Positions 1 to 10,858 are shown, counted from the stretch's first letter. The stretch: 64,000 bases of DNA from Ovis canadensis (GCF_042477335.2 NC_091255.1:32032501-32096500), one strand, 5' to 3'. The notes: a model not told the origin generated them from the letters alone. Program-made: numbers and translations.

Positions 1-19
1 TTATGGACTCAGGCCCTAG

Positions 20-239
20 AGTCAGTCTTTCCAGGTTTGAATCACATGCAGTTCCTTTATTTCAAGCTGTGTGTTCGCGAGTAAATTACTTAGTTTTTCT
101 ATGCTTAGTTTCTTTGACTAAAAAATGAAGATACAGTAGTACTTACAAAATTTATGTGAGGTTTAAATGGGATCGTATAGAGACACTCTTGATATATTAT
201 CAGTAAGACTTGGCCCGTTGGAACAGTTCAATAAATACC
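20..239 (+). repeat. MIR SINE, near full length
   Basis: An ancient tRNA-derived MIR in sense orientation. The MIR core (asymmetric T-rich and A-rich blocks around 85-140), a degraded 'GAGGTTTAAATGGGAT' block and the terminal 'GTTCAATAAATACC' are recognisable in the expected order. Heavy divergence fits its age. No gene is seen around it. Confidence 0.7.
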
Positions 240-308
240 AGGTTTTTGTTTTGTTTTTTTTTTCCTGATCTTAGGCAATTTATTTAATATTGTTCCCCTC
301 AAAATATA

Positions 309-396
309 GGATCTTAGTTCCCCAACCAGGGATTGAACCTGTGACCCCTGCAGTGGAAGGGCAGGGTCTTAACCACTGGACTGCCAGGGAAGTCCC
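309..396 (-). repeat. CHR-type tRNA-Glu SINE, truncated
   Basis: The antisense CHR signature is present: 'GGATCTTAGTTCCCC', a B-box like 'GGGATTGAACC', 'CTTAACCACTGGACTGCCAG' and terminal 'GGAAGTCCC'. The A-tail side is missing. A MIR-like stretch (about 398-500, 'CTGTAAAGTAGG', 'GAGGATCAAATGAAAT') follows directly, so the SINE may sit inside an older MIR. Confidence 0.85.
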
Positions 397-499
397 TTGG
401 GAAAATTATTTAATCTTTCAGAGTTTCAGTGTTTTTTGTCTGTAAAGTAGGGAACTTCCTTGGCCTATTTTAAGACTTCTATTGAGGATCAAATGAAAT

Positions 500-625
500 A
501 ACCAGGAGGGAGGGGATATGTAGATACCTATGGGTGATTCACGTTGATGTTTGTCAGACATCAACACAATATTGTAAAGCAATTATCCTTCAGTTAGACA
601 TTAAAAAACATTACATTACAATATA
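500..625 (+). repeat. Ruminant-type L1 3' end
   Basis: The 3'-UTR end of a ruminant/artiodactyl L1: a 'GGGTGATTCACGTTGATG' block, then 'AACACAATATTGTAAAGC' and 'AATTATCCTTCAGTTAGACA', running into an A-rich tail. The same terminal block recurs at 6118-6200, 38410-38507 and 38722-38760. Confidence 0.75.
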
Positions 626-940
626 TGTTCTTTAAATGTGAACAGAGGTGACGGTGATGACAAGCACCTTTCTTAGTTCCTTCTGGCCAGAGGACTGATG
701 CCTACCCCAGTGATGAATCTAAAGCAAGCTGTTTGGTGAGTATTCATTAGAAAAGTGGTTCTCCAAGTGTGCCATTTTAATGTAAGATGTTACTAATAGG
801 AGATGTTAGGTGGGAAGGGAGTGGCATAAGAAACTCTGTGCTATCTTCGCAGTTTTTCTGTAAATCCAAAACTATTCAAAGTTTTACCAAAAAAATTAGA
901 ACTTAAAAAAGAAATGGAAATAAAACTTAAAAGAAGAAAA

Positions 941-1117
941 TGGTTTTCAAACTTTAGCAGGTATTAGAATCACCTGCAGGGCTTGTTGGAATATACCTTA
1001 AGGGGCCCTAATCCTTGAGCTCTGATTCAGTAGGTCTGGGGTGGGGCCAGAGAAATTGTGCTTCTAATCATCACAGCTGAGGCTGCTAATCTGTGGATCA
1101 TACTTTGAGAACCACTG
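941..1117 (+). mobile_element. MER5A-like hAT DNA transposon relic
   Basis: A non-autonomous hAT (Charlie-group) element. Both ends resemble inverted termini: 'TTTCAAACTTTAGCAGG' at the left and 'ACTTTGAGAACCACTGAC' at the right. The interior 'GAATCACCTGCAGGGCTTG' and 'TGATTCAGTAGGTCTGGGG' match MER5A. Its length of about 177 bp is close to the family length. It has no coding capacity. Confidence 0.8.
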
Positions 1118-1119
1118 AC

Positions 1120-1565
1120 ATAAAGCTGAGACTATATGAATTTTCCTGTATTTCTCATGAACACAGACTTGCATTCATCATGACCTGTCATTTCTTGGCT
1201 CATTCTGGCTATGACATCAGCCAACATTTACTTGCCAGGCAAGAAGAAGGAGACAACTCATGACCTATTCAGTCACTCAGCAGAACAGTTAAACAAGGCC
1301 TGGAAAATCCTTTTTATCTTCCCCCTCTTTTCTCCAATCTCTTTAAGCCTCTAGGCTGTAGATCAAGCCATGCTTAAAAAAATACACACATATATGTATT
1401 CAGATATATAAGTTTCACTGATAGAAGAAGGTGCTGATGGAGGAGAATTAAGGAAAAGTAGAAAGAAGAAAAAAAATTACCAACTGCTTTCCCATCCAAA
1501 GGCAGCCACTTAATATTTAATTTTTGTACATTTACTTCTTGAATTTCATTTCAACTATATGTTAT
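1120..1565. other. Gene-free stretch, no recognised repeat
   Basis: AT-rich sequence with no convincing open frame, RNA gene or named repeat. It includes an imperfect (CA/TA) stretch near 1383-1412. Confidence 0.4.
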
Positions 1566-1758
1566 GAGGTTTATCTCTTTTTTATTTTTATTTTTATTAA
1601 TATACATAGTTTATTAAAGTACAGTTGACTTACAAAGTTTCAGGTGCACAGCAAGGGTGGTTCAGTTATGCATATGCACATATATTATTTTTAAAATTAT
1701 TTTCCGTTATAGGTTATTATGAGATTAGTAACTATAGTTTCCTGTGCTATTAAGTTTT
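1566..1758 (-). repeat. L1 3'-UTR fragment
   Basis: An antisense L1 3' end: a T-rich start (the poly-A side), then 'AAAGTACAGTTGACTTACAA', 'GTTTCAGGTGCACAGCAA', and 'TATAGTTTCCTGTGCTATT' at the right. This is the standard order of the artiodactyl L1 3' UTR read on the minus strand. Confidence 0.7.
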
Positions 1759-1759
1759 T

Positions 1760-2811
1760 CTTTAAACATTGTTGTGATCAAAAAGCACATATATTTTTAT
1801 ATTCTGCTTTGTCACATATCATAAACATTTTGTATTATTATACAGTATTTATACAGTACTTGTATAATAATACAAACATTAAATGATTGCACAACACTGA
1901 AATTGTTCCCCTTTTTTCAAATACTCCAGATTTTGCAATTTTTCACTATTGTAAAAAGTAAAAGGAGGTTCAAATTTCACAGTTGCATGAACTCAAGTGC
2001 AGAAAAATACAACTTCCATTATTTTCCTATAACTGAACTAAATTTCTTTCTTAAACTCCAGTTTTCTAGAATAAAAACATAATCAATAATCATAATCATT
2101 TCTAGGTAAACCCCGTCATAATCAGAATCTTTCTACTCTTCTTGTTCTTCACCTCTCTGCTTCAGAAGGAATTATGCAAATATCACGATGGAGTAAATGA
2201 TGAGGGGCCAACCTCTCCTTGATCTTCATCTGCTTTGTCCCATGGTGGCCTCCTATTCCAATATAACAGGTGAGCCCTCCCTTTCTCACTCATAGAAAGG
2301 GGGCAGTGGTGGTGGTGTGCCCATGGGAGTTGGGAAGGGTCCCCCTAGTATCCTGACAACCTGTTGATGTGTAACCACATCTTATCTGTCCATGTGACTT
2401 CTCCTAACCCAGCCAGGGGTCCCCACCACCCACCCCTGCCAGGAGTAGGGTGTAGAAGCTGGGAGAATGTGTTTCCAGTCCCAAGCCTAGACACCCAAAG
2501 CTGTCATTTCAACTCCATGGTGTCTGCACCATAACAGAGGGAGATTTGCCTAATAAGGCTTGTGTTGCCTGCCTAAACCTTGCCTCAGAAACAATAAAAG
2601 AGGTTTACTGAACTTCAGGTGGGGTCAGATACACAGTTCCTGCTGTTCTGTCTCCTCTTCAAACTCTCCACCTGCCTTTCCTCTCTAAATAGGTCTTATT
2701 TTCTCTAACGTGGAGGTGGGGAAGATTGTTTTTCACTGTAGTTTTGACATGACTCTTCCTTCATCTTTTGGTTTATACTTGAGTTTAAAAGCCAGCTCCC
2801 CACCCGACACT
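1760..2811. other. Gene-free, mainly single-copy stretch
   Basis: No named repeat is recognised and no frame is longer than chance. The part from 2200 to 2700 is less AT-rich than its surroundings and holds no splice-site-bounded frame that could be argued to be an exon. Confidence 0.4.
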
Positions 2812-2907
2812 GTGCAGCTTGCGGGATCTTAGTTCCCAGACCAGAGATTGAACCTGGGCCTACGGCAGTGAAAGCAGTGAGTTCTAACCACTGGATCACC
2901 AGGAGCC
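2812..2907 (-). repeat. CHR-type tRNA-Glu SINE
   Basis: The antisense CHR core 'GGGATCTTAGTTCCCAGACC', 'GATTGAACCTGGGCC' and 'CTAACCACTGGATCACCAGG' is present. The start of the SINE (right end) has lost the usual GGGAAGTCCC. Confidence 0.75.
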
Positions 2908-3519
2908 AATATGTTATGGACTCTTTTTTTTTTTTTTCTAGGTGTCCTCAAGTGAAACTTGAGAAGTGGAGGGGCAGAGGGAGGTGAGGATGAAAAAAAA
3001 AAAATGGAGGGATGGTGATCTTGGACTAAAAGGGATTTTGGGGAAGGGAAAGAACACACCAGGTTATGCTCTTAAACTATCATCCTGCCTCATGATAATG
3101 CTGCAAAAATACTGGGGCAGCATCGCGGCACCTTTGACAGACAGGGTGGAGGAAGTGTGAATGAAGGCCTGAGGTCATTAAGGAAGACAAGGGGAGGTTC
3201 TGGAGAATGAGGGTGGAGAGAAAGATATAAACCTGTGGTCCACCCTTGGAACAATGGCAGTACCATCCAGGAAACTATGAGTAATTGCCTGCCCCTCCTC
3301 CCTCAGTGAGTAAAGATCGGGAGAAGGCTTTGACACGCTTAAGGTTGCCCTTTCCAACCCACAGGGCCAATGATGATTGCCCAAAACAACTAGTTTATTC
3401 AGACAGTCCCTGCTCCTCATAATCTGCCATTCACTTATCAATCAACCAATCTACACAAACCCTTTATGTGTATGTGATTTAGATGTTTTGGTTTTTGCTT
3501 TTTGTTTATTTGTTTTTTA

Positions 3520-4030
3520 TTTCCTTTAAACATTGTCCCAGAATCGAAATTACTGGGTCAAAGGATAAAACTTGTGTAATTCCAATGTTAAATAATTCGA
3601 TGTCTTAATACAAAAAGTGTAAAACTGTTAACTCGAAGGGGATCAGGCTTCAGACCCTGGCAGTAAAGAATAAATTGGTACGATCTTTCTGCAGGGAAAT
3701 TTGTCAGCATGTCAATATATGTACCACAGTTTGACCTAGCACTCCACTTTTGGGAATTTATCTGAAAGAGATAATTAGATATACAGGATGTATGTGCCAG
3801 GAGGTTCACAGAAGCATACGTATAATAGTTAAAAGTAAACATGGTTTAAATATCTAACAATAAAGGATTGTTAATTTAAAAAAAAGTACATCCGTATGAT
3901 CAAACATCATGCAGTCATTAAAAATCATGACAAGAATCAGTATTGACTGAGAAGAAAAATATATTCAAGATACAGTGCGCAGTGAAAAAAGGTTAGAAAA
4001 AAAATCTTACATAGTGTCATCCCTTTTAAA
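3520..4030. repeat. Ancient L1 fragments in both orientations
   Basis: A short minus-strand L1 piece ('AATTACTGGGTCAAAGGAT', about 3520-3580) is followed by a longer plus-strand L1 3' region. The longer piece contains 'CTCCACTTTTGGGAATTTAT', 'ATATACAGGATGTATGTGCC', 'GTACATCCGTATGATCAAAC' and 'CAGTCATTAAAAATCATGAC' in the usual order of the ORF2 end and 3' UTR of old mammalian L1. It carries no intact frame. Confidence 0.65.
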
Positions 4031-4037
4031 TGTATAT

Positions 4038-4237
4038 TGTGTTGTTGTTGTGTAGTTCCTTAGTCATGTCCGACTCTTTTGCAGCCCCATGGACTGTAGC
4101 CCACCAGGCTCCTCCGTCCATGGAATTTTCCAGGCAAGAGTACTGGAGTGTGTTGCCATTGCCTTCTCCAGGGGCTCTTGTTCACCCTGGGATTGAAAGC
4201 AAGTCTCCTGCATTGCAGGAACCACCAGGGAAGCTCC
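4038..4237 (-). repeat. Bov-tA SINE
   Basis: A full-length antisense Bov-tA. The Bov-A part ('CCCACCAGGCTCCTCC', 'CAGGCAAGAGTACTGGAGTG') leads into the tRNA-like part ('GGATTGAAAGCAAGTCTCC', 'GAACCACCAGGGAAGCTC'). The GTTGTTGTTGT tail side lies at the left. The next SINE begins only 7 bp away. Confidence 0.9.
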
Positions 4238-4244
4238 TCACATT

Positions 4245-4512
4245 GTGTGCTGCTGCTGCTAAGTCGCTTCAGTCGTGTCCGACTCTGTGCGACCCCATAG
4301 ACGGCAGCCAACCAGGCTCTCCCGTCTCTGGGATTCTCCAGGCAAGAACACTGGAGTGGGTTGCCATTTCCTTCTCCAATGCATGAAAATGAAAAGTGAA
4401 AGGGAAGTTGCTCAGTCGTGTCCGACTCTTCGCAACCCCGTGGACTGCAGCCCACCAGGCTCCTCTGTCCGTGGGATTTTCCAGGCAAGAGTACTGGAGT
4501 GGGGTGCCATTG
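4245..4512 (-). repeat. BovA2 SINE (dimeric)
   Basis: An antisense BovA2: a TGCTGCTGCTGCT tail, two Bov-A units separated by 'TGCATGAAAATGAAAAGTG', and a right end truncated at 'GGGTGCCATTG'. An ATTGTG duplication may flank it. Confidence 0.9.
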
Positions 4513-4787
4513 TGTAGATGCATAAAATAAAAGACCAGAAGGAAACACACCAACATATTAGTAGTGGTTATTACTAGGAGGCAAAATTATTTTCTTTTCT
4601 TGGTTATTCTTTTCCATATATTTCACCTTATATTACATTACTTTTAAAATCAAGGGAAATAAACACTGAAAGGTAGCATACATAATTAGGCCACTTGGAA
4701 TGTTATTTCATACAATTTAATTTGCTATTCACATAATGACCTATCTGCACTGGAATCTATCTGCACTAATTTCTTGGGCTTCATACT

Positions 4788-4906
4788 ATTTTTTTTTGTC
4801 CATGTCCCATGGCATGTGGATCTTAGTTCCCTGACTAGGGATAGAACCTGCGCCCAATGCATTGGAAGTGCAGAGTCTTAACCACTGGACTGCCAGGGAA
4901 GTCCCC
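4788..4906 (-). repeat. CHR-type SINE with clear TSD
   Basis: The antisense CHR SINE starts with a T-run (its A-tail) and ends in 'GCCAGGGAAGTCCCC'. A 14-bp target-site duplication flanks it, with one mismatch: TTGGGCTTCATACT at 4774-4787 and TTGGACTTCATACT at 4907-4920. This fixes both borders of the insertion. Confidence 0.92.
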
Positions 4907-4920
4907 TTGGACTTCATACT

Positions 4921-5620
4921 GTTTTTCATTTCATTCAACTCAAGCCCTGCTCTTCCTCTGGCATTAAGTCTGGAATCCCCCACCCTTGTTCCCATTTTCT
5001 GGTTGCCTCTGCCTCTTCCCACAGGCCCCTGTTCTGTCCCCACCAGGCTTCCTTACTCCATGTTCTTTTCAGAAGTGGTGATACCTCACCCACGTGATAT
5101 CTCACTGAAGTGGTTCAGCCTGGAAAATCTCCAAGGACAGTTGCCCTTAACTGACCTTCACTGCAGCTAGACTTGGAGGTCACAGTCCTCTGCACTGTGG
5201 GGCCCTGGCGTGAACGAGGGTGCCCGCCAAACTGGCACTTCTGGAGCACTTAATAGATCAACCAAAGTTCCCTGTCAAGTAATCACCTGGGCTGGGCCAT
5301 TAATGGGTCCTGATAAGTTGCTGAGAAGGCCTGGTCTTCAACCCCTGGACTCTAGCCATGGGAGAACTCAGCAGAACTCAAAGTCCTGCTCACATAGCTG
5401 GCCAGCCTTACCCTTAAATCTGGACATTGGGACTGAGGCGGGGACAGACAGCAGGGAAGCTTCCCACAAGCTCAGGGGGCCATCAGACCTCTTCCCCCAG
5501 CTGAGGGCATTCACTTTCCCTTCTGATTTACTTCACAGTGAAATGTTAGGGCTGATATCTTCTTGGTGACTATAGGTCATGGGCTTATATAGGGCCACGG
5601 AGTTAGAAAGGCCATTAGAT
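4921..5620. other. Gene-free, mainly single-copy stretch
   Basis: Moderately GC-rich compared with neighbours. Open frames of about 100-120 codons cross it on the plus strand, but they show no domain, no repeats and no supported splice sites. No repeat is recognised. Confidence 0.35.
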
Positions 5621-5634
5621 ACCACCTGCTCCAA

Positions 5635-5763
5635 GCCTCTCCTTCTGCAGCACAGAGAAGCCAAACCACGTGCCCAGAGCTACTCAGTTTATGATGCAGC
5701 AGGTAGCAAAGCCCAGGTTTCCTGACTCCTAACTCAGAACTCTTGCTTCACTGTAATACTGTT
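5635..5763 (-). repeat. MIR-like SINE, antisense
   Basis: Antisense MIR core: 'CACAGAGAAGCC', 'CGTGCCCAGAGCTACTCAG', 'GCAAAGCCCAGGTTTCCTGA' and 'GAACTCTTGCTTCACTGTA' follow the MIR minus-strand order. Strongly decayed. Confidence 0.55.
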
Positions 5764-5898
5764 TGTCTTCTTTGCAAATGGGGTATTTCTAAAGAACACT
5801 GTTGTGCTTTGTGTCATCTTACCCTCAAATCAACACTGACTCAGAATGAGACTGTAAACCATCAAAACTAGAAAATAAATGCGTACAATCTAGTCATT

Positions 5899-6200
5899 TT
5901 ATTTTTTTAAACTTTTAATTTTATATTGGAGTATAGCAGATTAAGAGTGTTGTGAGTTTCAAGTGGACAGCAAAGAGACTCAGCCATACAGATATGTGTG
6001 GCCATTCTCCCCCAGACCTCTAGCCCATTCAGGCTGCCACGTAACATTGAGAAGAGTTCCTTGTGCTATACTGCAGGACCTTGTTCATTATCCATTTAAA
6101 ACATAGCAGTGCTATACCTATGACTGATTCATGTTGATGTACAGCGGAAACTAACACAATATTGTAAAGCAATTATCTTCCAATTAAAAATAAATAGAAA
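5899..6200. repeat. Two L1 3' ends facing each other
   Basis: Positions 5899-6117 are a minus-strand L1 3' end ('ATTGGAGTATAGCAGATTA', 'GTTTCAAGTGGACAGCAAAG', 'CCTTGTGCTATACTGCAGGA'). From 6118 a plus-strand L1 3' end follows ('TGACTGATTCATGTTGATG', 'AACACAATATTGTAAAGC', 'TCCAATTAAAAATAAATAG'). Their truncated 5' sides abut at about 6117. The two ends overlap in family position, so they look like separate insertions rather than one inverted copy. Confidence 0.7.
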
Positions 6201-6706
6201 AGAAATAAAAATACATAATTTAAAAAATATATATATAGCAATGTGTATGTTTTGATCCCAAACTCCTTAACTATCTCTTCCCCCAGAGAGATTACCCAGG
6301 ATCCCTTAGCTGTGCAGGTCTGGAGCCAGACCCCTGGTGTCATTCACAACTGTTTCCACTACAGACTGCCCAGGCCTCAGCCAAAGAGGACTGGACCCCA
6401 CAGAAAGCAGACTTGTGTCTCCAGGTACACATATTCAACAGGAACTTCTTAAACAGATAACTCTTCTCCACTACTTTTTCCTCCTTCCTTTAGTTTCATG
6501 TCTTTGTCTTTAATTCTTGGAAAGATAAATGACCCAGCTTGTGCGGATAGTACCAAGGAATGTAGATCCCAACCTAGGAAGAAAGAAGTAAGAGCAAATA
6601 AGAAGTTAAGCTAGGATAAGTGTGTATGTGTGTGTGTTGGGGGGGAAAATTAGGCTGAATCTGAAGGGGTTATGGGGACAGTATTTTTCAACTATTATTT
6701 CTTTTT
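6201..6706. other. Gene-free stretch
   Basis: Contains a short (TG)n run at about 6621-6638. Otherwise no recognised repeat, RNA gene or credible exon. Confidence 0.35.
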
Positions 6707-6707
6707 C

Positions 6708-6826
6708 ATTTTTTGCCACACTGAGTGGCACGTGGGATCTTAGTTTCCAAACCAGGGATCAAACCTGTGTCCCCTGTATTGACAGCTCGGTCGGAGTCTT
6801 AACCAGTAGACCACCACAGAAGTCCC
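6708..6826 (-). repeat. CHR-type SINE
   Basis: The antisense CHR carries a 'TTTTTTGCCACACTGAGTGG' left part, 'GTGGGATCTTAGTTTCC', the B-box like 'GGGATCAAACCTG', 'GAGTCTTAACCAGTAGACCA' and terminal 'GAAGTCCCC'. Confidence 0.88.
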
Positions 6827-6829
6827 CCT

Positions 6830-7889
6830 TTCAAATATTACTGAGATTGTGATCTAATGCTTCATTTAATTAAAGGCAGAATGTTTGAAATCAAGATTCT
6901 TTTCTTTGTAGATAGTTTGAAACTCTGAAAGATATGTGTGATTGATTTGCTCATCTGTATCACCAAGGACAGACAATTGCTAAATCATAGCACAGAAAAT
7001 AACGAGTCAGTATTTGCCTCCGGGTTCTAGGCTGGCACATGTCTCCATAATCCAATATAAATGACTGTCCTTTCTTTCTCTGATGTCTCCAGGGATATGA
7101 TATTACAACCTCTGAAGGAGGATTACAAATATTCTCTGAAGGATTACATGCTGAGCAAGAGCAGGAGATGGAATACTCTCATTGCCCAGGGCTAGTTCAT
7201 GTACCTCTTTTGGGACTGAGGTCTGAGATCAGCCTCACCCAGCCATAGATTGAAAGTGAGAGAGGTGATCCTCCAAAGGAAAATTGGGGGAAGTAGACAG
7301 CAGGGCAGGCAAAAATAGCTCTTCCCATAACAGAAACATTGATGAGTCTCTAGAGGTGATCATGTGTTAGATAGGGTTGATGGACTCTTCAGCATTTACT
7401 CCATTGGTCCTTCCTCTGTTGCAGAGGCTGAAAAACTAGAGCTGTATTTACTTCCCAGATGGTGTGCAGCAAGGATTCTGGGTACAGATTAAGCCCTGCC
7501 ACTTAGATACATTTCTGTGAGGTGTGAAAAGCAGAAGTGACGCGGAAGTCATGCCATGTTCTTGTTGCTTTGGACTGCTTGCTTTTGGCAAACAAAGCCA
7601 TGAGATGCCAACATCCACTCTCCAGGTTCAAAGATGTTGAGAGGAAATTGTGGGGGCAACAATGGCAGAATTCCACATTCCAGTGTCCAGGTTGGTTGGG
7701 GTGAATAGCAACAGCCTTATGGTCTCAGCTTTCTGGTACTTGGATTCTAGCTAGAGAAGTATATCCTAAGACTCACTCTTCTAAAGGAAGACAGAGGGAC
7801 TGACTCTCCCTGAGCCTATTCCATGTGCCCATCCAGGGATTTGGTTATTGCTGATTTTTGTACTGAATGCATTCTATTTAAACACTGGA
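6830..7889. other. Gene-free, mainly single-copy stretch
   Basis: About 1 kb with no named repeat and no long frame. The part around 7440-7740 has a faint LTR-like character (short direct-repeat-poor, mid-GC blocks), but no family could be assigned. Confidence 0.35.
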
Positions 7890-8057
7890 GGAGACTTCCC
7901 TGGCAGTCCAATGTTTAAGACCACCTTCCAATGCAGGAGTTGTGGGTCCTGGTCAGAAAGCTAACATCCCACATATCTCATAGCCAAACAAACAAAAACA
8001 AAATATAAAACAGAAGCAATATTGCAACAAATTCAATGAAAAGCTTTAAAAATGGTC
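7890..8057 (+). repeat. CHR-type SINE with long 3' tail
   Basis: A sense CHR SINE: 'GAGACTTCCCTGGCAGTCCA', 'CCTTCCAATGCAGGAG', 'GTGGGTCCTGGTCAG'. It then has the extended tail 'ATAAAACAGAAGCAATATTG' and 'CAAATTCAATGAAAAGC', ending 'TTTAAAAATGGTC'. The same extended tail is present at 25483-25676 and 40552-40737. Confidence 0.85.
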
Positions 8058-8188
8058 TGCTTCAAACTTTGTACCTAGCACTGCAGTAAATATCAGAAAC
8101 TGAATAGCAATAATAGCTTTTGAAAATGGTGCAATGCACAAATAAATGCAAACAAATAAATAAATTAGTTGCTTAAAATGGTCCACAT

Positions 8189-8229
8189 TTATATATATAT
8201 ATACACACACATATATATGTATACATATG
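8189..8229. repeat. (TA)n/(CA)n microsatellite
   Basis: A compound simple repeat of alternating purine-pyrimidine dinucleotides (TATATATA, then ACACACAC, then ATATATGTATAC) directly left of a Bov-tA SINE. It is the likely AT-rich landing site of that SINE. Confidence 0.85.
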
Positions 8230-8541
8230 AAGTGAAGTGAAAGTTGCTCAGTCGTGTCCAACTCTTTTCAACCCCATGGACTATATGGTCCATGGAGTTC
8301 TCCAGGCCAGAATACTGGAGTGGGTAGTCTTTCCCTTCTCCAGTGGACTTTCCCAACCCAGGGATCAAACCCAGGTCTCCTGCATTGCAGGCGGATTCTT
8401 TATCAGCTGAGTCACAAGGAAAGCCCAAGAATACTGGAGTGGGTAGCCTATCCCTTCTCCAGGGGATCTTCCTGACCCAGGAATCGAACTGGGGTCTCCT
8501 GCATTACAGGTGGATTCTTTACCAACTGAGCTATCAGAGAA
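8230..8541 (-). repeat. Bov-tA SINE with duplicated tRNA-side half
   Basis: An antisense Bov-tA at 8230-8426 is followed by a second copy of only its tRNA-proximal half (8427-8541, from 'AAGAATACTGGAGTGGGTAG' to 'GAGCTATCAGAGAACC'). The two halves repeat the 'GAATACTGGAGTGGGTAG' and 'TCTCCTGCATT' blocks about 135 bp apart. This partial-dimer form occurs as a Bov-tA subfamily. Confidence 0.88.
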
Positions 8542-9453
8542 CCACTGGAAATGATTGTGTTTGCTCACCTGATCCCTGACTGATACAGCTGTGTGGCTTA
8601 AAGAAGTACCTGTATGGTTTGATTCTGATATGACCTCTTGCCTTCTTGAGAATTACTGATGTAAAAGAATAACGACATGGTTCAAGATACACTAAGAGAT
8701 AAAAGGAAATTACAAATTTACCAATACAGTAGTCTGATTTTCTGCTCTCCTTCCTTAATGTGCTTGAGTCTATAACCCAGATGTCTGCCTCAAGAGATTG
8801 CCTCTATTTTCAGCCTTCAAGAGTCATGCTTTCCTGATTATCCAGCCTCTATTCCATGTCCTCTAGTGACCATCCTCAAAAAAAACTCCTATGATTTTTC
8901 AAGGGGCTCATTAGTCTTTTGGACAACTTGCAAAATTCTATATCTTCGCTTTGTTTTCACCCCCAATTTTGTTCCTTGCTCGACCACCTCATTCCTTCAT
9001 TTCTCCAAAGACACTGCATTGCCAACCTCAAACTGTGTGCAGCAGATTTTTACTAAAGTTGTGAGGCTTAGAATCATTCTACAATCTGGGTGATAGCTCC
9101 AAATTCAACATTACACATCAGTGTGTTCTCCCTTCTTAATACACTTCTTGGTCCCCATGTGTTTGCCACCTCCCCCAGGGCTACACACTAGCCTACCATG
9201 TGCCTTTGTGCAAATAAGAGGAAGATACCTGCTTTGAGAGGAGCTGATGTAAAACATGCCCCAAAAGATCATGTGGGCGACTGGAGATTTGTGCTCCCTC
9301 TTAACTGGGCAATTGCTACTCCATTCCAGCCAATTGCAGCATTGCAGGAACACCAGCCAGGGTTGCTAGGCATTACAAAAAAAAAGCCAGAAACCTAGAT
9401 TTTTATTTAGAAATCCTCAACTTCATTTGTTAGTAACTAACAAGCAAATCAAG
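8542..9453. other. Gene-free, mainly single-copy stretch
   Basis: No named repeat and no supported exon. Frames of 70-80 codons on both strands at 8866-9398 have no features that distinguish them from chance. Confidence 0.35.
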
Positions 9454-9885
9454 GTATTTATTAAGTACTTACTATATGGCAGGTACTTCCCTAAACACTT
9501 TATTTATTATTTTAAACATAAATTAAAAAAAATATATTTACTTTTATTTATTTATTTGGCTGAGCCGGGTCTTAGTTGCAGCAGGCAGGATCTTTAGTGG
9601 TAGCATGTGGGATCTAGTTCCCTGACCAGGGATCAAACCCAGGCCCCCTGCACTGGGAGCAGGGAACCCCAGCCACTGGACCACAAGGGAAGTCCCCTAA
9701 TTACTTTATAGGTCTTAATTTTGTCTTTATAACAGCCTATTAGGTAGTTACTATCATTATCTCCACTTTACAGATGAGGAAACTGAGATGCAGAGGTTAA
9801 GTTGCTCAAAGTCGTATGGATAAGAAATGGCAGAACACGATCTGGCTCTAGAGACCACCCTCTTAGACTATCATGCTTTTCTGCT
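9454..9885 (-). repeat. MIR SINE interrupted by a CHR SINE
   Basis: Antisense MIR in two pieces. The first (9454-9530, 'TATTTATTAAGTACTTACTATATGGCAGGTAC' region) and the second (9698-9885, 'AACAGCCTATTAGGTAG', 'TTTACAGATGAGGAAACTGA', 'CAGAGGTTAAGTTGCTC') are contiguous in the MIR consensus. The gap is filled by the younger CHR element. Confidence 0.75.
9535..9697 (-). repeat. CHR-type SINE (longer form) nested in MIR
   Basis: Antisense tRNA-Glu SINE with an extended body: 'TTGGCTGAGCCGGGTCTTAG', 'GTTGCAGCAGGCAGGATC', 'CTAGTTCCCTGACCAGGGAT', 'CAAACCCAGGCCCCCTGC', ending 'GGGAAGTCCCC'. It splits the MIR above. Confidence 0.85.
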
Positions 9886-9935
9886 ATGAACTAAATCTGG
9901 CCCATGTGTTGCAAGTTTTTGCTCTTTGTTTAGAG

Positions 9936-10130
9936 ACCAGTGTTTTCCTTATAGTTTTCTGCGGTGAGGGAAACATCCTTTTCTGTGCTGACCAATAGGG
10001 TAGCCACTAGCCACGTGTATCTGTTGAGTAGTTGAAACACGGTAAATGCAACTGAAGAACTGAATTCTTAACTTTATTAAATTTAAATAGCCTCGTGTGA
10101 CCAGTGCCTACTGTGTTGGATGATGTGGCT
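9936..10130. mobile_element. Non-autonomous DNA transposon relic (MER3-like)
   Basis: Contains 'GTAGCCACTAGCCACGTGTA', 'GCAACTGAAGAACTGAATTC', an A/T-rich centre and a partial inverted copy of the left block near 10090-10115 ('CGTGTGACCAGTGCCTACTG'). This matches the non-coding hAT relic seen in many placental genomes. The family name is from memory. Confidence 0.6.
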
Positions 10131-10858
10131 CTAGACTCTTATTCTCTCAAACTCTGTCTCAGTTTGTTCCATGCCTTAATTTTTTTAACTTTAATTTTAC
10201 AGTCCTTAATTGCTACCATTTTATTGCTTGCTTTGTTTGTTTGTTTTTTTCAAAAATACTTTCTCCCTTTTCTTAACCATACTCTGGTGGGGCAGGAGGA
10301 GGTGGTATTTTTTTATATTTGTAGATTCATCGGGTCCAACAAGCTATTTTTCTCCACGGAAGAATTATCACTCAAATAGGAATCAAGCTACTCTCCTAGG
10401 GGTAGAAATGCAACAATCATGGCCTTTATTTTCTAAACAGCACTTTCCCTCTTTGATGTATTGAGAAGTATGGGAAAGATTGTGAACATATACACCAAAA
10501 TCTTAATTGTTATGTTTAAGTAGAAGAATATATTATCTTTCTTTCTTGGGCCTTTAAAAAACTTCTACAATGAACTAGTAGGCCTTTTGAAATCATTTAA
10601 AAATAGCTATAAAACAATTCTCTTCAGAGTTCCCAGGAGGTCAGCAAAGGAAAGCCTCAGGAAGGAAGCCTCAGAGGGGCCCAGAGGGCAACTAGTACCG
10701 GTGGGGGGAGGGGCTGCAGGCTAGAGGGAAGGGGGCAGGGGGTCAGGGAATGGAATTTACAGTCATAATAATCAAGACATGAGGTACGGCTTTAACCAAA
10801 ATTGGCTTAAAATAACATTGAGGAGGGAGAAGAAGAGGTGAAAGAAGAGTTAAACCCT
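10131..10858. other. Gene-free stretch
   Basis: AT-rich at 10130-10620, then a purine-rich, GC-richer part at 10620-10760 with G-runs. No gene, RNA or named repeat is recognised. Confidence 0.35.

Noticed and set aside
4030-4556. Overlapping frames of 80-160 codons on both strands
   Set aside because: All are translations of Bov-tA and BovA2 SINEs. The same peptide words (such as GYSPWG, HDTT, VAKSRTRLS) recur at every Bov SINE in the window.
5899-6200. A single L1 with 5' inversion
   Set aside because: The two opposing pieces both cover the extreme 3' end of L1, so they overlap in element coordinates. Two separate insertions explain this better than twin priming.
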